Assembly (NCBI GenBank): GCA_016648135.1
Contig: JADDOH010004303.1
Coordinates: 1-64,000, forward strand
Reading direction: 5' to 3'
Length of the DNA stretch: 64,000 nt
Source of the DNA: Agrypnia vestita
Taxonomy: Eukaryota; Arthropoda; Insecta; Trichoptera; Phryganeidae
Of this stretch, positions 46,091 to 55,553 are shown piece after piece. The notes beneath the pieces are model-generated. The model was not told the origin of the DNA and did not search any database. It was given only the letters and a program-made list of their open reading frames with translations. The translations under genes were made by a program, and so were the position numbers. Each line of letters begins with the position of its first letter. Within the stretch, counting starts at the first letter, position 1.

Positions 46091-46289
46091 AAAAGTCATG
46101 GTATTCTAGAAAGAGGAAAGTAAGACAACGTGTGAAGTACTAGTAGGCGACGATGTTCGGAACAAGCAGATGACTCTGGGAAGTGGGTTCGATAGAAGAG
46201 GAAAGGCTGAGAAAGATATCGAAAGGAGGATGATTGCAGGGAATAAGGTGAACGTGGTTTTAATACAATAATTTTATAATAGAAATATG

Positions 46290-46725
46290 TCAACCAGCGG
46301 TACACAATGGTTTTCTGTATCAGCACTGATGTAAGGAAGTGACGTCTGGAGCCGCCAGGACACGAACGAAAATAAACTGAATACAGTGGAAATGAGGTCA
46401 CTTAGACGTATTTGTGCCAAATCCATTTATGATTTATGAATGAACAAATTGGGAAAGAATTTAAAGCATAATAATTAATACGATAAAAACAGAGTCGCTA
46501 AGGCAGTTTGCGCATGTTAAGCGAATGCGTGAGAAAAGTACATATAGTAAGAAGGATATAAAATGCAAGTTTTAAAGGTGCCAGAAAGATAAAGCGGTCC
46601 TGGGATGGTCCTGTTGAGGGCGCAACAATCGGCGAACTTGCGGTACAGTTGTCAGGATGAAAGAGTGTGGTGCTCCTCCCCCTCTGCCTGCCCCCGCGGA
46701 GAAATGGTGTGATGGTTAGTTAATT
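46290..46725 (+). pseudogene. Decayed LINE reverse-transcriptase C-terminus
   Basis: GSDVWSRQDTNENKLNTVEMRSLRRICAKSIYD resembles the YG.E.W......KLN.VEMR.LR...G....DR segment. After several stops RQFAHVKRMREKS and the CTGCCTGCCCCC..GG..AAATGGTGTGATGGT tail correspond to the end of the 12302 family. Many stops and shifts, so an old copy. Confidence 0.6.
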
Positions 46726-47221
46726 AATACGCTCTTTAATTAATTAATAATTAGATTAAAGCTATTTTATTGTCGTGTCGTGGCTGTAGTTTTTATTTTA
46801 GAAAATGAAAGGAAAGCGAGATTAGACATATTTAAGGTTTAAAAATTTTCTGGCATGCAGGTACGTAATAGCACCATAAGACAAATGTGAAGTAGCATTG
46901 CGTTCTCAAATAGTTTATTGACGATTGCACTATTTTCAACTTTGTAATTGTTTCAAACCCTGGCCAATTAAAAAAGTATATTCCTTCTCCCATGTATAAT
47001 AAAAAAATGTTTTAGATAAAATATTAATTTAATACAGAGCAAATACTTGTCGCGTGCTAGTGAATGAGGTCACAGTGTAAGTAAGGAGACGTATAATATA
47101 TAATCAATAATAAAATAAGTTAGTGAGTAGGTATGTAAGATGTTTATATTTGTAATTCATATTAGTTCGATAGATACCCGAAAGTATAAAAATGTTCTCA
47201 GGTTTTCACGGCCATTCACAA
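46726..47221. other. Intergenic DNA, nothing recognised
   Basis: AT-rich with no motif. Confidence 0.35.
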
Positions 47222-47404
47222 TCTTCTGTGTACAGTTTTTTGGGATATTCTGCCGTGTATATGTGACCTCTCTGGCCGACGTTTCGGATCCCATTCAGGG
47301 TCCATCATCAGCCCTGATGATGGACCCTGCAATGGGATCCGAAACATTGGCCAGAGAGGTCACATATACACGGCAGAATATCCCAGAAAACTGTACACAG
47401 AAGA
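47222..47404. mobile_element. PLE-derived inverted dimer with two hammerhead-like cores
   Basis: The arms 47223-47311 and 47312-47404 are near-perfect inverted copies with almost no spacer. On plus, CTGATGA (47314-47320), a GGACCC/GGGATCC stem II and GAAA (47341-47344) form an intact core, but stem III reads ACATT. On minus, CTGATGA (47311-47305), stem II and GAAACGTC (47285-47278) form a core with palindromic ACGT and C as cleavage base. The same repeat is at 55323-55553. The overlapping 109-codon frame is not a gene. Confidence 0.75.
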
Positions 47405-47929
47405 ACCCGAAAGTATTGTCACGTGTCGTGGCTAGGAAGGAATTAATGAAAACACAGAAAATTAATTAGCGATTTATTAACTAATGATTAATTAATTACT
47501 CAATGTACAAAGTCGAATTAATACGAATTAAACTTAACTCCATTCTTTAAATTTCACTATTTTACAGTATATTACTCTTTTTTTTATGTAAAAGCCTATA
47601 CGCATTGCTGCTCTTTACTTTAAATTTTAATTTTTATACTCATGTTTTGGTGCTATACAGATATTGTTTAATGTATGTGCTTTTTGAAATTTATATTATA
47701 TTCTTTATGTAAAAGCCTATACCTAATGGGCGTAAAAAAATAAATAAATAAATAAAATCTACACTTTTTATGGCTGGATAACATTCACTAGAACATTCTC
47801 GCTCATAGTATTTATCGAATTATGCTTAAAAAGTAAAATAAAGCCAACATTATGTATTAATTAATGACGCTCAAAGTATTAACTTTCTACATTCATAATT
47901 GTCAATTATTATATTGAAGAATAATTAAA
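47405..47929. other. Intergenic DNA with a LINE-like tail
   Basis: TTTATGTAAAAGCCTATAC occurs at 47583 and 47703, and 47736-47757 is an AAAT tail, suggesting a non-coding LINE 3' end. Confidence 0.35.
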
Positions 47930-48125
47930 ATGAGCGGCCAATGGTAGATGCCAATATCCGAATAACGGGCGGCTATTGTGGGCGATTCACAGACAATGGT
48001 GGCGATTGCGCGGTGTCTACTTGCTGCAAGGCCTTGTTGTCGGCTATGGTAGCCGCTTCGCGGCCGGTAATAGCTACTGCGCGGACAACGATGTCTGATA
48101 GGTCTTGAGGGCGGCTATTTAATCT
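47930..48125. repeat. Second GC-rich hairpin locus
   Basis: AGCCGCTTCGCGGCCGGTAA at 48051 is the reverse of the GGCCGCGAAGCGGC hairpin of 21275-21519. GCGGCTATTGTGG, GATTGCGCGG and GCGGCTATTT units surround it. It is more diverged than the first locus. Confidence 0.55.
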
Positions 48126-48313
48126 AAACATAATAATTTAATTGTCTGTCAGTCCGTAATTTGCCTGAATTATAACTTTATATAATCAGAGTGTGACACG
48201 CAACCAGCGTGCGGGCCAGGTTACACGCACGGGTTGTCATTAATTATTATGTAGCGTGATTCTTCATGGGTGAACGGTTAGTTTAGATATAATTTAGACA
48301 GAAGTATTTTTAA

Positions 48314-48610
48314 TCAATTAATAAACCAGAGCGGAGAACTCTGGGAATCTATCTTGTAACATCCTGCGTTGCAACATGTCCTGCTCTTTACCATTTTAGC
48401 TTTGCTACGCGATTCATGATATCCATACTCTAGTTCTGTGCCTAATTCATCATTTCTAATTCTATCTCTTAGGCATACTCCAAGCATGGATCTTTCCAAG
48501 AATCGTTGCGTGCATTTGAGCTTTCCTACATTTTTCTTTGTAAGGGCCATTGTCTCCACTCTATACGTCATCACTGGCAGTATGCACGAACCAAAGGCTT
48601 TTCTTTTTTC
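48314..48610 (-). pseudogene. LINE reverse-transcriptase C-terminal region
   Basis: The minus frame reads SCILPVMTYRVETMALTKKN, then KLKCTQRFLERSMLGVCLRD and RIRNDELGTE. In RTE-like reverse transcriptases the block LPV.TYG.ETW.LT......L...QRAMER.MLG..LRDRIRNEEIR follows the palm domain. G-to-R and W-to-M changes and drift after DELGTE show decay. The catalytic motif and the 3' end are missing. Confidence 0.75.
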
Positions 48611-49352
48611 GCTAATTTATATACATTTTTATTAATTATATGTAATTCTGTTTATATAACGAGATATATATTTTTCCTAATTCGAGAATTCAATAAAAAT
48701 GTTATCGCAGGGTGCGTTACCCCGTACTACTCGCCCGATGTGTTTTCTTTTAGCTCTCTGGAGTGCGAACATATAAAACTCTCGTCCGATAAAACTAAAA
48801 AAAAAACAATATTTATATAATAAAACACTTTGTATAAACCACCATTTTCTTAAATTATCAACACATTTCGGGGTCAACAGTCCCTTTCAAGCTTCAAAAG
48901 TGCTAAAATGTTTTCCTGAACAAAAATTGTAATATGTGAATTTTCACAAATTAAACAACAATATTTTTTACAACTTTAATTTACGTAAGTAATATTCTAA
49001 TTAATATTGAGAATTTTAAACTATAATATAATCCTTGCATAGATTAAAATGTCGTTAGTGGCTGTGTGTGATTCGTGCCCGTCGAATGGGGACGGGGATT
49101 TACTGTGTCCCGAATATTCATTTGAAAAAATAAAACGGTGTTTTTAGTTGAATAGCAGACGCGCAAGATTCTACGGCCAGATGTTAATTGAAAACATTTC
49201 GTTTTTACGAATACTATGTGATACTTTTAATAGATTTTTAGCGGCCTAAATAAAGAAAACTTTTTTGTGTATATTGAAAATTATCTCAGTTTGAATATGT
49301 AGGCATAAATTATCTCGCGTCAGTTGTTCCTGATAAGGGCCATTGTATTCCC
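48611..49352. other. Intergenic DNA, nothing recognised
   Basis: A 104-codon plus frame (48506-48820) is the shadow of the LINE fragment plus chance. The rest is AT-rich. Confidence 0.35.
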
Positions 49353-49386
49353 GACGTTTCGAGCAGATCGCATTACTTATCTTCAG
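49353..49386 (-). ncRNA. Hammerhead-like core, ACGT family
   Basis: On minus: CTGAAGA (49386-49380) matches CUGANGA, followed by a decayed stem II (AAGTA-ATGCGATC-TGCTC), GAAA, palindromic ACGT and C as cleavage base. The three bases after the cut (GGG) can pair with CTC just before the core. It is the best-preserved single core after 794-830. Confidence 0.5.
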
Positions 49387-49602
49387 GAGGGGGGACTTGT
49401 CATTGAAGTGTCGCTCCAAAACGTCTTTCGAGGCCAGCAGTTCAGCGCTAAGTGAACTTTACTCTATATAGTTGGCTGTTTGCGGCCTAATGTGCGACTT
49501 TTCATAATACTGCCTTTACTGTCCCTTTGTATTATTATTTCCTTATGCATTCATTAAGGTAAAAATAAATTAACTTACCAAGGAAATGGTAAATATTTTT
49601 AA

Positions 49603-49680
49603 CTAGCTGTAACCCGTCAAAAATTACATTGGTTCGCGTCTTTGCTAAGCCCTAGTATATATTTATAGCATATTTTTGGC
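49603..49680 (-). repeat. Helitron-like or SINE-like end shared with 44697-44715
   Basis: It contains TTGGTTCGCGTCTTTGCTAAG on plus. On minus CGGGTTACAGCTAGTT resembles a Helitron CTAGT terminus. Evidence is thin. Confidence 0.3.
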
Positions 49681-50034
49681 GGTCTACGGAGAGGCGGCCG
49701 TAGCCACGTGCGTTAATCGGCCGGTTCGGGGTTGGTGACCTATGCTTCGTTCTAAAATGCTTGAAATCTGATGTAAGCAATAATGTTACGCATATGACTA
49801 TTCACGTTATTTGGTTTTTATAATATTATTATTATACCTACATGTCTTTATTTGATTTATTTACTTTTTTATTTAATAACCATTTTCGTGTCTTCATTTT
49901 CTGCTTTCATCGCTAATAAAATCACAATGATAGCTTCTCGGAAGAGCTATCAATATTATTTACATAAGCTCCATCACGTGTGCTGTGTATATCACATCAC
50001 AATTTTACTTAAATAGTATTAATAAAATAATAAT

Positions 50035-50310
50035 TTGAAGGTACCGCCGCGCCGAGAGCACGCCCCTCGGGACTTGCATAAATACCAGCGCGCATCCCTT
50101 AGTTTTACCAAATCCCCGGCATTCATTCGGTATCGCAAATCTTCGGCGAACGGCCTCCATCGCGAGTTGGCTGGTCGGCTGTTGGCATGTCGAGTGGGCT
50201 CCGTGCAGGCCCGACCCGCGATCTGCCGACAGCCAAATGTCAGCGCGGCTAATCAACTATTCCGTCACGCCACGCTCGCGCGGCCGTACGACACGAGTTA
50301 CACCTAATTT
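50035..50310. promoter_or_regulatory. GC-rich island
   Basis: The most GC-rich unique stretch of the second half, with many CpGs. Opposing 83- and 90-codon frames cross it but neither has a recognisable domain. It could be a conserved regulatory element or an unrecognised exon. Confidence 0.25.
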
Positions 50311-50633
50311 ATACTATAGCAACTGAGAAAAAATGTATCCTAAATTAGGTATTCATAATTAAATATTTCCCAAGCAGAGGAGAGGACACAATTTTGGAAC
50401 TGGATTTCACGTGTGTAATGCTGGCCCGGTGATATAATGTTGACCCTACTGAAACAGACTGCATTGTTCAGTGATGTGCTATTCGAAAGAGTATGGTTAT
50501 TTTAAAGTTTTAGGATGTTAACCATGCATTATATTCACCAATAACACCCATGCACAATCTTGAGAATAAGATGTCGAAACTCGTTGACATTTTTCGTTAT
50601 AGGAGCATACCCGAACTAAATAAATACTTAAGA

Positions 50634-51268
50634 TAAATGTTCAAGTTTTTTGTTTGTAACATTGTGGAAATTCATTTTTAATATTTAAAAAATGAGGGTA
50701 AACAACACTGTTTTATTCCACTATATTTATTTTGAATTGTTAGAACGTTTTCGGGATTTCTCCCATTATCAATAACAACACGTTTACAACTAAATTAAAA
50801 ATAATTCGAATCGAATTTATAGGGATTGGGTGGGTGTAATTGTGGTGGGGGTTGGGGGCGGGGTTAGAATGGATAGGAGTGGGGAGGAATAATTATATTT
50901 TTATTATTTATTTTATTATTATTTATTTCTAAAATCTCTAAGATGTCCATCTTTCTTCTTCTTTCTTTAGTTTAAATTCAGAAATGGCAGAGCATGCCAG
51001 AATGGAGGGACATAAGTTTGATGCGAAATTATTATATGGGTGCAATAAAAAAAATAATAATAAAAATATAATTAATATCCAGGTACCGCCCATAACTTCC
51101 CCACTCCCATCCATAAATATATCCCTATAAATTCTGTCTCGAATTATTTTTAATTTAGTTGTAAACGTGTTGTTATTGATAATGGGAGAAATCCCGAAAA
51201 CGTTCTAACAATTCAAAATAAATATAGTGGAATAAAACAGTGTTGTTTACCCTCATTTTTTAAATATT
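50634..51268. mobile_element. Foldback element, copy 2, with 12-bp target duplication
   Basis: AAATACTTAAGA flanks both ends (50622-50633 and 51269-51280). The arms, about 50680-50900 and 51060-51268, are inverted copies, and the left end has about 46 bp that the right lacks. The arms contain the G-run block (50840-50885) and GGGA-GAAA-TCCC followed by GAAAACGTTC (51185-51210 on plus, about 50750-50772 on minus). The loop (50935-51050) holds unrelated sequence. The asymmetric inverted dimer and the 12-bp duplication suggest a retroelement such as a PLE more than a cut-and-paste transposon. Confidence 0.8.
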
Positions 51269-51280
51269 AAATACTTAAGA

Positions 51281-52026
51281 CTTGGAATATGTCATTAGAA
51301 TCGAGTACAGTTAAACGGACTGATTTTTTAAAACTTACTAGCTACTTACCATTCTAAATTTGCTTTTTTCTTAATACCTTTATTTTTTTAAATATTTTTC
51401 CCAATTGTTTTACCTGTTACATTTCTTACTAAACATTGTTTATACCTAATTGAATTTCTTAGGTGTTTTATGATTGTTAATTTTTTAAATATATTTTATT
51501 GTTTATTTTTTTATTTATTATAAAAGGTGTTTTATCACTATTGTTTATTTAAAAAAGGTTAATTTTAGGTAGCTATTAAATTGTATAAAATTCTTGCACT
51601 TCATAATAATATTATATAATATAGTAAAAACCCAATACAGCGTTGATTAAAATAAATAAATAAAAAGAAATTATATTTTTGGTCAATACTCAATCATATA
51701 ACATAAGTGTTATATCATTTTTAGTATGTGTAATATAATAACTCTGTGTAAGATTGCTAATTGATCTATAAACAGTGAAAATATACAAACGTGCGAGGCT
51801 TCATTAGTGACACAGGTCGGTATGGTTTTCGTTGTTCCTATTTTCGGTGCAGTTGAGTTGAGTCGATAAATATAGTAAAATGCATATAAATACAATAAAG
51901 AATTTAATTGAAAATGTATATTGATATGTACATATGAAAACCATCATATCATATTTTTCTCCAAAATCTAACGAAGGTAATTGCTAAAAATTAAACACGC
52001 CTTCGAGTTTAGAATGGTCGAATTAT
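51281..52026. other. AT-rich DNA, possible LINE tail
   Basis: 51590-51665 ends in AAATAAATAAATAAAAAG, which may be a LINE 3' tail. No gene. Confidence 0.3.
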
Positions 52027-52054
52027 ATAAAATCAGTTTTTAAACTGATTTTAT
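52027..52054. repeat. Small perfect hairpin
   Basis: ATAAAATCAGTTT pairs with AAACTGATTTTAT across a TT loop. Confidence 0.8.
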
Positions 52055-52140
52055 CAAACCAAAAAAACCGAGACTGAGTGAGGAATTCCGAAATACGAAG
52101 GACTTGTGACTTCGAGGATATTGTCCGATGACGAAGATCT

Positions 52141-52347
52141 AGAAGACGTTACTGGAGAGATCATGTGGAAAGAGTTTGTTTTGAGAAAGTAGTGAGTATA
52201 GCAGCGAACAATCTGCCGTCTGTTACCAGACTCCCGGGAAGACCGCATAAAAGATAGCGAGATAGCTGGACATCTGTATCCCAGGAACTGGCTCCGAGCA
52301 ATGACAGGACGCAGTCCTAGATGAAGCAGATGAAGAAGAAGAAGAAG
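52141..52347 (+). pseudogene. LINE C-terminal fragment with (GAA)n tail
   Basis: RRRYWRDHVERVCFEKVVSIAANNLPS, then RLPGRPHKR, a TAG, and RDSWTSVSQELAPSNDRTQS with a stop at 52318. The GRP.KRW.D......S end and the GAAGAAGAA tail (52331-52347) point to a 5'-truncated LINE or a related retroposed gene piece. It differs from the SAYP family. Confidence 0.5.
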
Positions 52348-52559
52348 TTTTTAAATACAGAACAACATTCGAAATGTTTTGAATTCTCAGCCTGTGCGAT
52401 TGTTTCATTTATATGAGGCCTTAGATGGATCTCTAGGATCTACTTTATCTATGAGATGAGAATGAATATACAAAGATTTAAGCATCGTTCAAGAAGCAGA
52501 CGCTCGTCTATCTACGTCTTTACTAAATTATAGATTTTACACGTCGGTCACGGCGAAAC

Positions 52560-52870
52560 AGCAAACTTAGCGGAGTATTTTTAGTTGATTTAGCCTCGAT
52601 CCCCGGATCACGGCTCACGGTAGACTTCAGTCGGTAGGAAAATGCTTTCAAACAGTTCGCAATCAAAGAATTTGATCAAACGCGACTAAATTATAACGCA
52701 AATATTTGCGTGCCCTGCGGAATGTTTTCCTAGCAGCGGAGAATTCCTCGAAACACGCAAAAGCTCGCGATTAGTCGGCCCGAGTGACCGGCGACACGGC
52801 CGAGCGCGGGGGTTCTGGAATTAGCGTTAATCGAGTATTTGATAATAGCAATATGTTCCCGAGTATTTCG
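52560..52870. promoter_or_regulatory. GC-richer island
   Basis: Complex CpG-containing sequence with AAATATTTGCG and GCGTTAATCGAG. No frame or repeat. Candidate conserved non-coding DNA. Confidence 0.25.
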
Positions 52871-53069
52871 TGGCCCTACGTAGCTTAAAGGTCAACGGAG
52901 CTACCCTACTGATAGTACATTGTTTCATTCAAATTAATAAAAGTTATTTCTCTATTAATAAAAGTTAGTTAACTCTTGTATACACACTTAAAATTCTGTA
53001 TTTTTTTTTATACGTAACAATGTATAGTGGTATGTACGTGTGCTCTGAGTATTTTTACAATACTTTTAA

Positions 53070-53607
53070 CACTTTGACCGCCGACCGTTTTTGCCGATAC
53101 TGTAAGATTTATAAAAAAATATCTCTCTGTGATACTTGCATAATTCTTTGTTTATTTATACGATGATTGTATATATTCTGAGGATAAAAATAAAAGACAT
53201 ATGTATATTTTTTTTATTTGAAAATCAATCGCCAATGAGGCTTAAAAAACAAAGAATTATTATCAAAAAGACGTGTAATCCTTACGTGTGTGATATATTT
53301 TGAAACAGGTACACAGAGGTACGTTACAGTCTTACAGCTCATGTGTCCCAGTTTTTTTTTTATACTGTCGGCATAAACTTTGCAAACTCTTGCTACATTT
53401 TTTTTTTCGGAGCTTGGTATCTTCTCAGAAAGTGCCTTCCTACCAGCCTTGTGCTCTTGCCAACAAAGTGTGGACCACGTGAGAGTCCAGGGTTCGCAGA
53501 TCACAAGCAGAGTCCGTGATTTTAAAACAAACACTATGAAAGTCAGTTACGTTTTGAGTACGTGATCAGCGTCCCGACAAAAAATGCCGTGATTGGCTGT
53601 GAAAGTG
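53070..53607 (-). mobile_element. piggyBac-like element, internally deleted
   Basis: TTAA flanks both ends (53066-53069 and 53608-53611). The ends start CACTTTGACCGCC on plus and CACTTTCACAGCC on minus. TTAA duplication and a CACTTT-type terminus are piggyBac features. Coding remains lie on minus, so the 5' end is at 53607. Only the transposase C-terminus is left. Confidence 0.75.
53230..53500 (-). pseudogene. piggyBac transposase C-terminal zinc-finger fragment
   Basis: The minus translation gives LVGRHFLRRYQAP, then across a ten-A run (frameshift) NVARVCKVYADSIKKKLGHM, SCKTVTYLCVPVSKYITH. The expected C..C......KK....C..C...LC..CF..YH finger keeps about half of its cysteines: VC-K-VY, MSC-KT-V and LCVPV show C-to-Y and C-to-V losses. 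The DDD catalytic core is deleted. The finger normally helps the transposase bind the terminal repeats, and it cannot fold correctly here. Confidence 0.6.
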
Positions 53608-53611
53608 TTAA

Positions 53612-54049
53612 ATGATTCTAACGCCCTTGCACTATGTACATCAAATATTTCTAGAAAAAAATGCTCAGTTCAATATATTGATGCAAAATTATTACCTCGT
53701 CATCATTTTACCAAGGATTACACTTCTCATCCCACAGAAAATTTGAGCACATGTAAAAGAACATAAACCTGCATACATGTAGACTTATCTGCCTACTACT
53801 ACCGTAATGCTACATTTTCATAATAATGATACCTCTCCCAAGGCCAATAATCTATTATTATAAATATTTTGGTATAAAGCAATCACTTTGTGTTTTGACA
53901 TATTAAATAAATTAAACACGTTAACTTTGTATAAAACCACTACTTATTAGTTAATAAGCCAACCGGCCTCGCTTTACTCAAACTTCATCCGGGCACTAGT
54001 AAAAACTTAACAATAAATACAAAGAAGTGCATATATATATAACATAATG
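53612..54049. other. Intergenic DNA with PLE tail relic
   Basis: 53912-53940 (minus GTGGTTTTATACAAAGTTAA) matches the PLE 3' motif seen at 845. The rest is unannotated. Confidence 0.4.
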
Positions 54050-54245
54050 AGGGAGACAAAATATAGATTACATAGAAAAAAGGGGAGAGACGAAATGTAC
54101 AAGTACATAAGAAAAAGACAAAATATAAAATTACACAAGAATGAAAAAGATAGAAGAAAAATATATGTAAAAGAAAGAGATAAATTAAGACAAGAGACAG
54201 AACGCCGGGGGAGGGGAAAGGGAAGGGGAGAGGTAATACAAGGAT
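54050..54245 (+). repeat. Polypurine-rich tract
   Basis: About 190 bp dominated by A and G, ending in GGGGGAGGGGAAAGGGAAGG. The 66-codon frame across it is Lys/Arg/Glu-rich because of composition and is not supported as a gene. Confidence 0.6.
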
Positions 54246-55142
54246 AATGGATATTAGTTGGATTTAAAAGATTTAGTCCTATATTAAATATTTTCCCTTT
54301 TGAAATGAGGGATGTAGTTAGCCACTCAAATACACATTATATGGTACATCTCTACCTGTTCTGTGCACATCTTTCTGTAAAATTACTTTATTGTAGTAGG
54401 TGAATATATTATCATTTAAAAATAATGCGATTTTAAGTATTTTGTGAATCGTTTCCTTGAAGAAACCTGGCTTGACGTTTCGGAAAGGTGATACTTTTCA
54501 TTGTGAGGAGCATTGTTTCAAAAGTTACGATATAACCATCCTGGTGTAGTGGAATACATGTAAATTTCCCGCAGTAGATATGACATGTGAATAAACTATA
54601 AAAGTTCGTTGGCGAAATTATAAATAAAATAATCCTTATTTGTAAGCAAAATGACATCCCATATACCAATCTAACATAACCGTGAAAGAGTTTCCGTCTC
54701 GTACTGTCGAATTCACATCTGAATTATTTGATACGATGTGGTCTAAGGACCGGTTGTATCAACTTGGATTATGGTTGGTTTACTGAAAATCTCGTTGAAG
54801 CAGGTGCGCGTGATTTTATGACATGTGTCATCAAAACCGTTTCTGTTCAAAGTTACGACACTGTAGTATCGGAATGTACAATAATATGTAGGATATCACA
54901 GATTTTTTGATCAAATTATTCTATAGTACATCCTTTTAACAAGAAAAGTAATTTACTTAGACCTCGAACACTACTTTTTTGTCGGAAGAAATGGATCTTG
55001 CCGCAACTTTAAGGGCCAGTTGGAATATGGTAAACTTTTGTTTAAACCATAGATTTTTATTTTTATTGTTTCAGAGGTAAGTTTGTAGAACTCCATAATC
55101 ACACACATGAAAATAAAAACAATTGTTTTTTTAAGCTCTACC
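54246..55142. other. Intergenic DNA with a possible hammerhead relic
   Basis: 54474-54507 on minus (CTCACAA...AAAG-TATCAC-CTTT...GAAACGTC) resembles a decayed ribozyme core of the ACGT family. No gene is visible. Confidence 0.3.
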
Positions 55143-55268
55143 TTTTTAATTTTCTGAGACGCGTTTCGCCTTATGAGGGCATTATCAATCTAAATATTTT
55201 AATTGACATTCAGATATTTAGATTGATAATGCCCTCATAAGGCGAAACGCGTCTCAGAAAATTAAAAA
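55143..55268. mobile_element. Perfect 55-bp inverted repeat with hammerhead-like cores
   Basis: The arms 55143-55197 and 55214-55268 are perfect inverted copies around a 16-base spacer. Each arm has TTGATAA (one strand: 55223-55229), stem GCC...GGC, GAAA (55244-55247) and palindromic ACGCGT with C as cleavage base. The layout matches PLE ribozymes, but the CTGANGA core has changed to TTGATAA. Confidence 0.75.
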
Positions 55269-55322
55269 ATTAAAACTTAAAAACAATTAAGAGTGTTCTT
55301 AGGTTAGGTTTTCACGGCCACT

Positions 55323-55553
55323 TAATCTACTGGTTTGTGTCTTTTGGGGTATTATGTCGTGTTTTAACGATTTTTCTGGCCGACGTTTCGGATCCCATTG
55401 CAGGGTCCATCATCAGGGATGATGTTGATGGTACATCATGCTGATGCTGATGGCACATCAGCCCTTACGATGGACCCTGCAATGGTATCCGAAACATCGG
55501 CCAGAATGGTCGTAAAAACACCGCATAATACTGCATAAGACAAACCAGAAGAT
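55323..55553. mobile_element. PLE-derived inverted dimer, second copy
   Basis: It is related to 47222-47404. The left arm (55323-55416) carries on minus an intact core: CTGATGA (55416-55410), GGACCC...GGGATCC stem II, GAAACGTC (55389-55382). The right arm (about 55462-55553) has CTTACGA in place of CTGATGA. The centre contains ATGCTGATGCTGATGG-type short repeats. Confidence 0.7.

Noticed and set aside
47140..47469. 109-codon plus frame
   Set aside because: It runs through a palindromic PLE-derived repeat and is non-coding in the sister copy at 55323.
50005..50307. Opposing 83- and 90-codon frames as a host exon
   Set aside because: No recognisable domain, and both strands are open because of CpG-rich composition. 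Kept only as a GC island.
50560..50600. GAGAATAAGATGTCGAAACTCGTTG as another PLE ribozyme
   Set aside because: The core differs from CTGANGA at several bases and ACTCGT is not a palindrome. Too weak to claim.
54047..54247. 66-codon Lys/Arg-rich protein
   Set aside because: A polypurine tract gives Lys, Arg and Glu codons in one phase regardless of coding.
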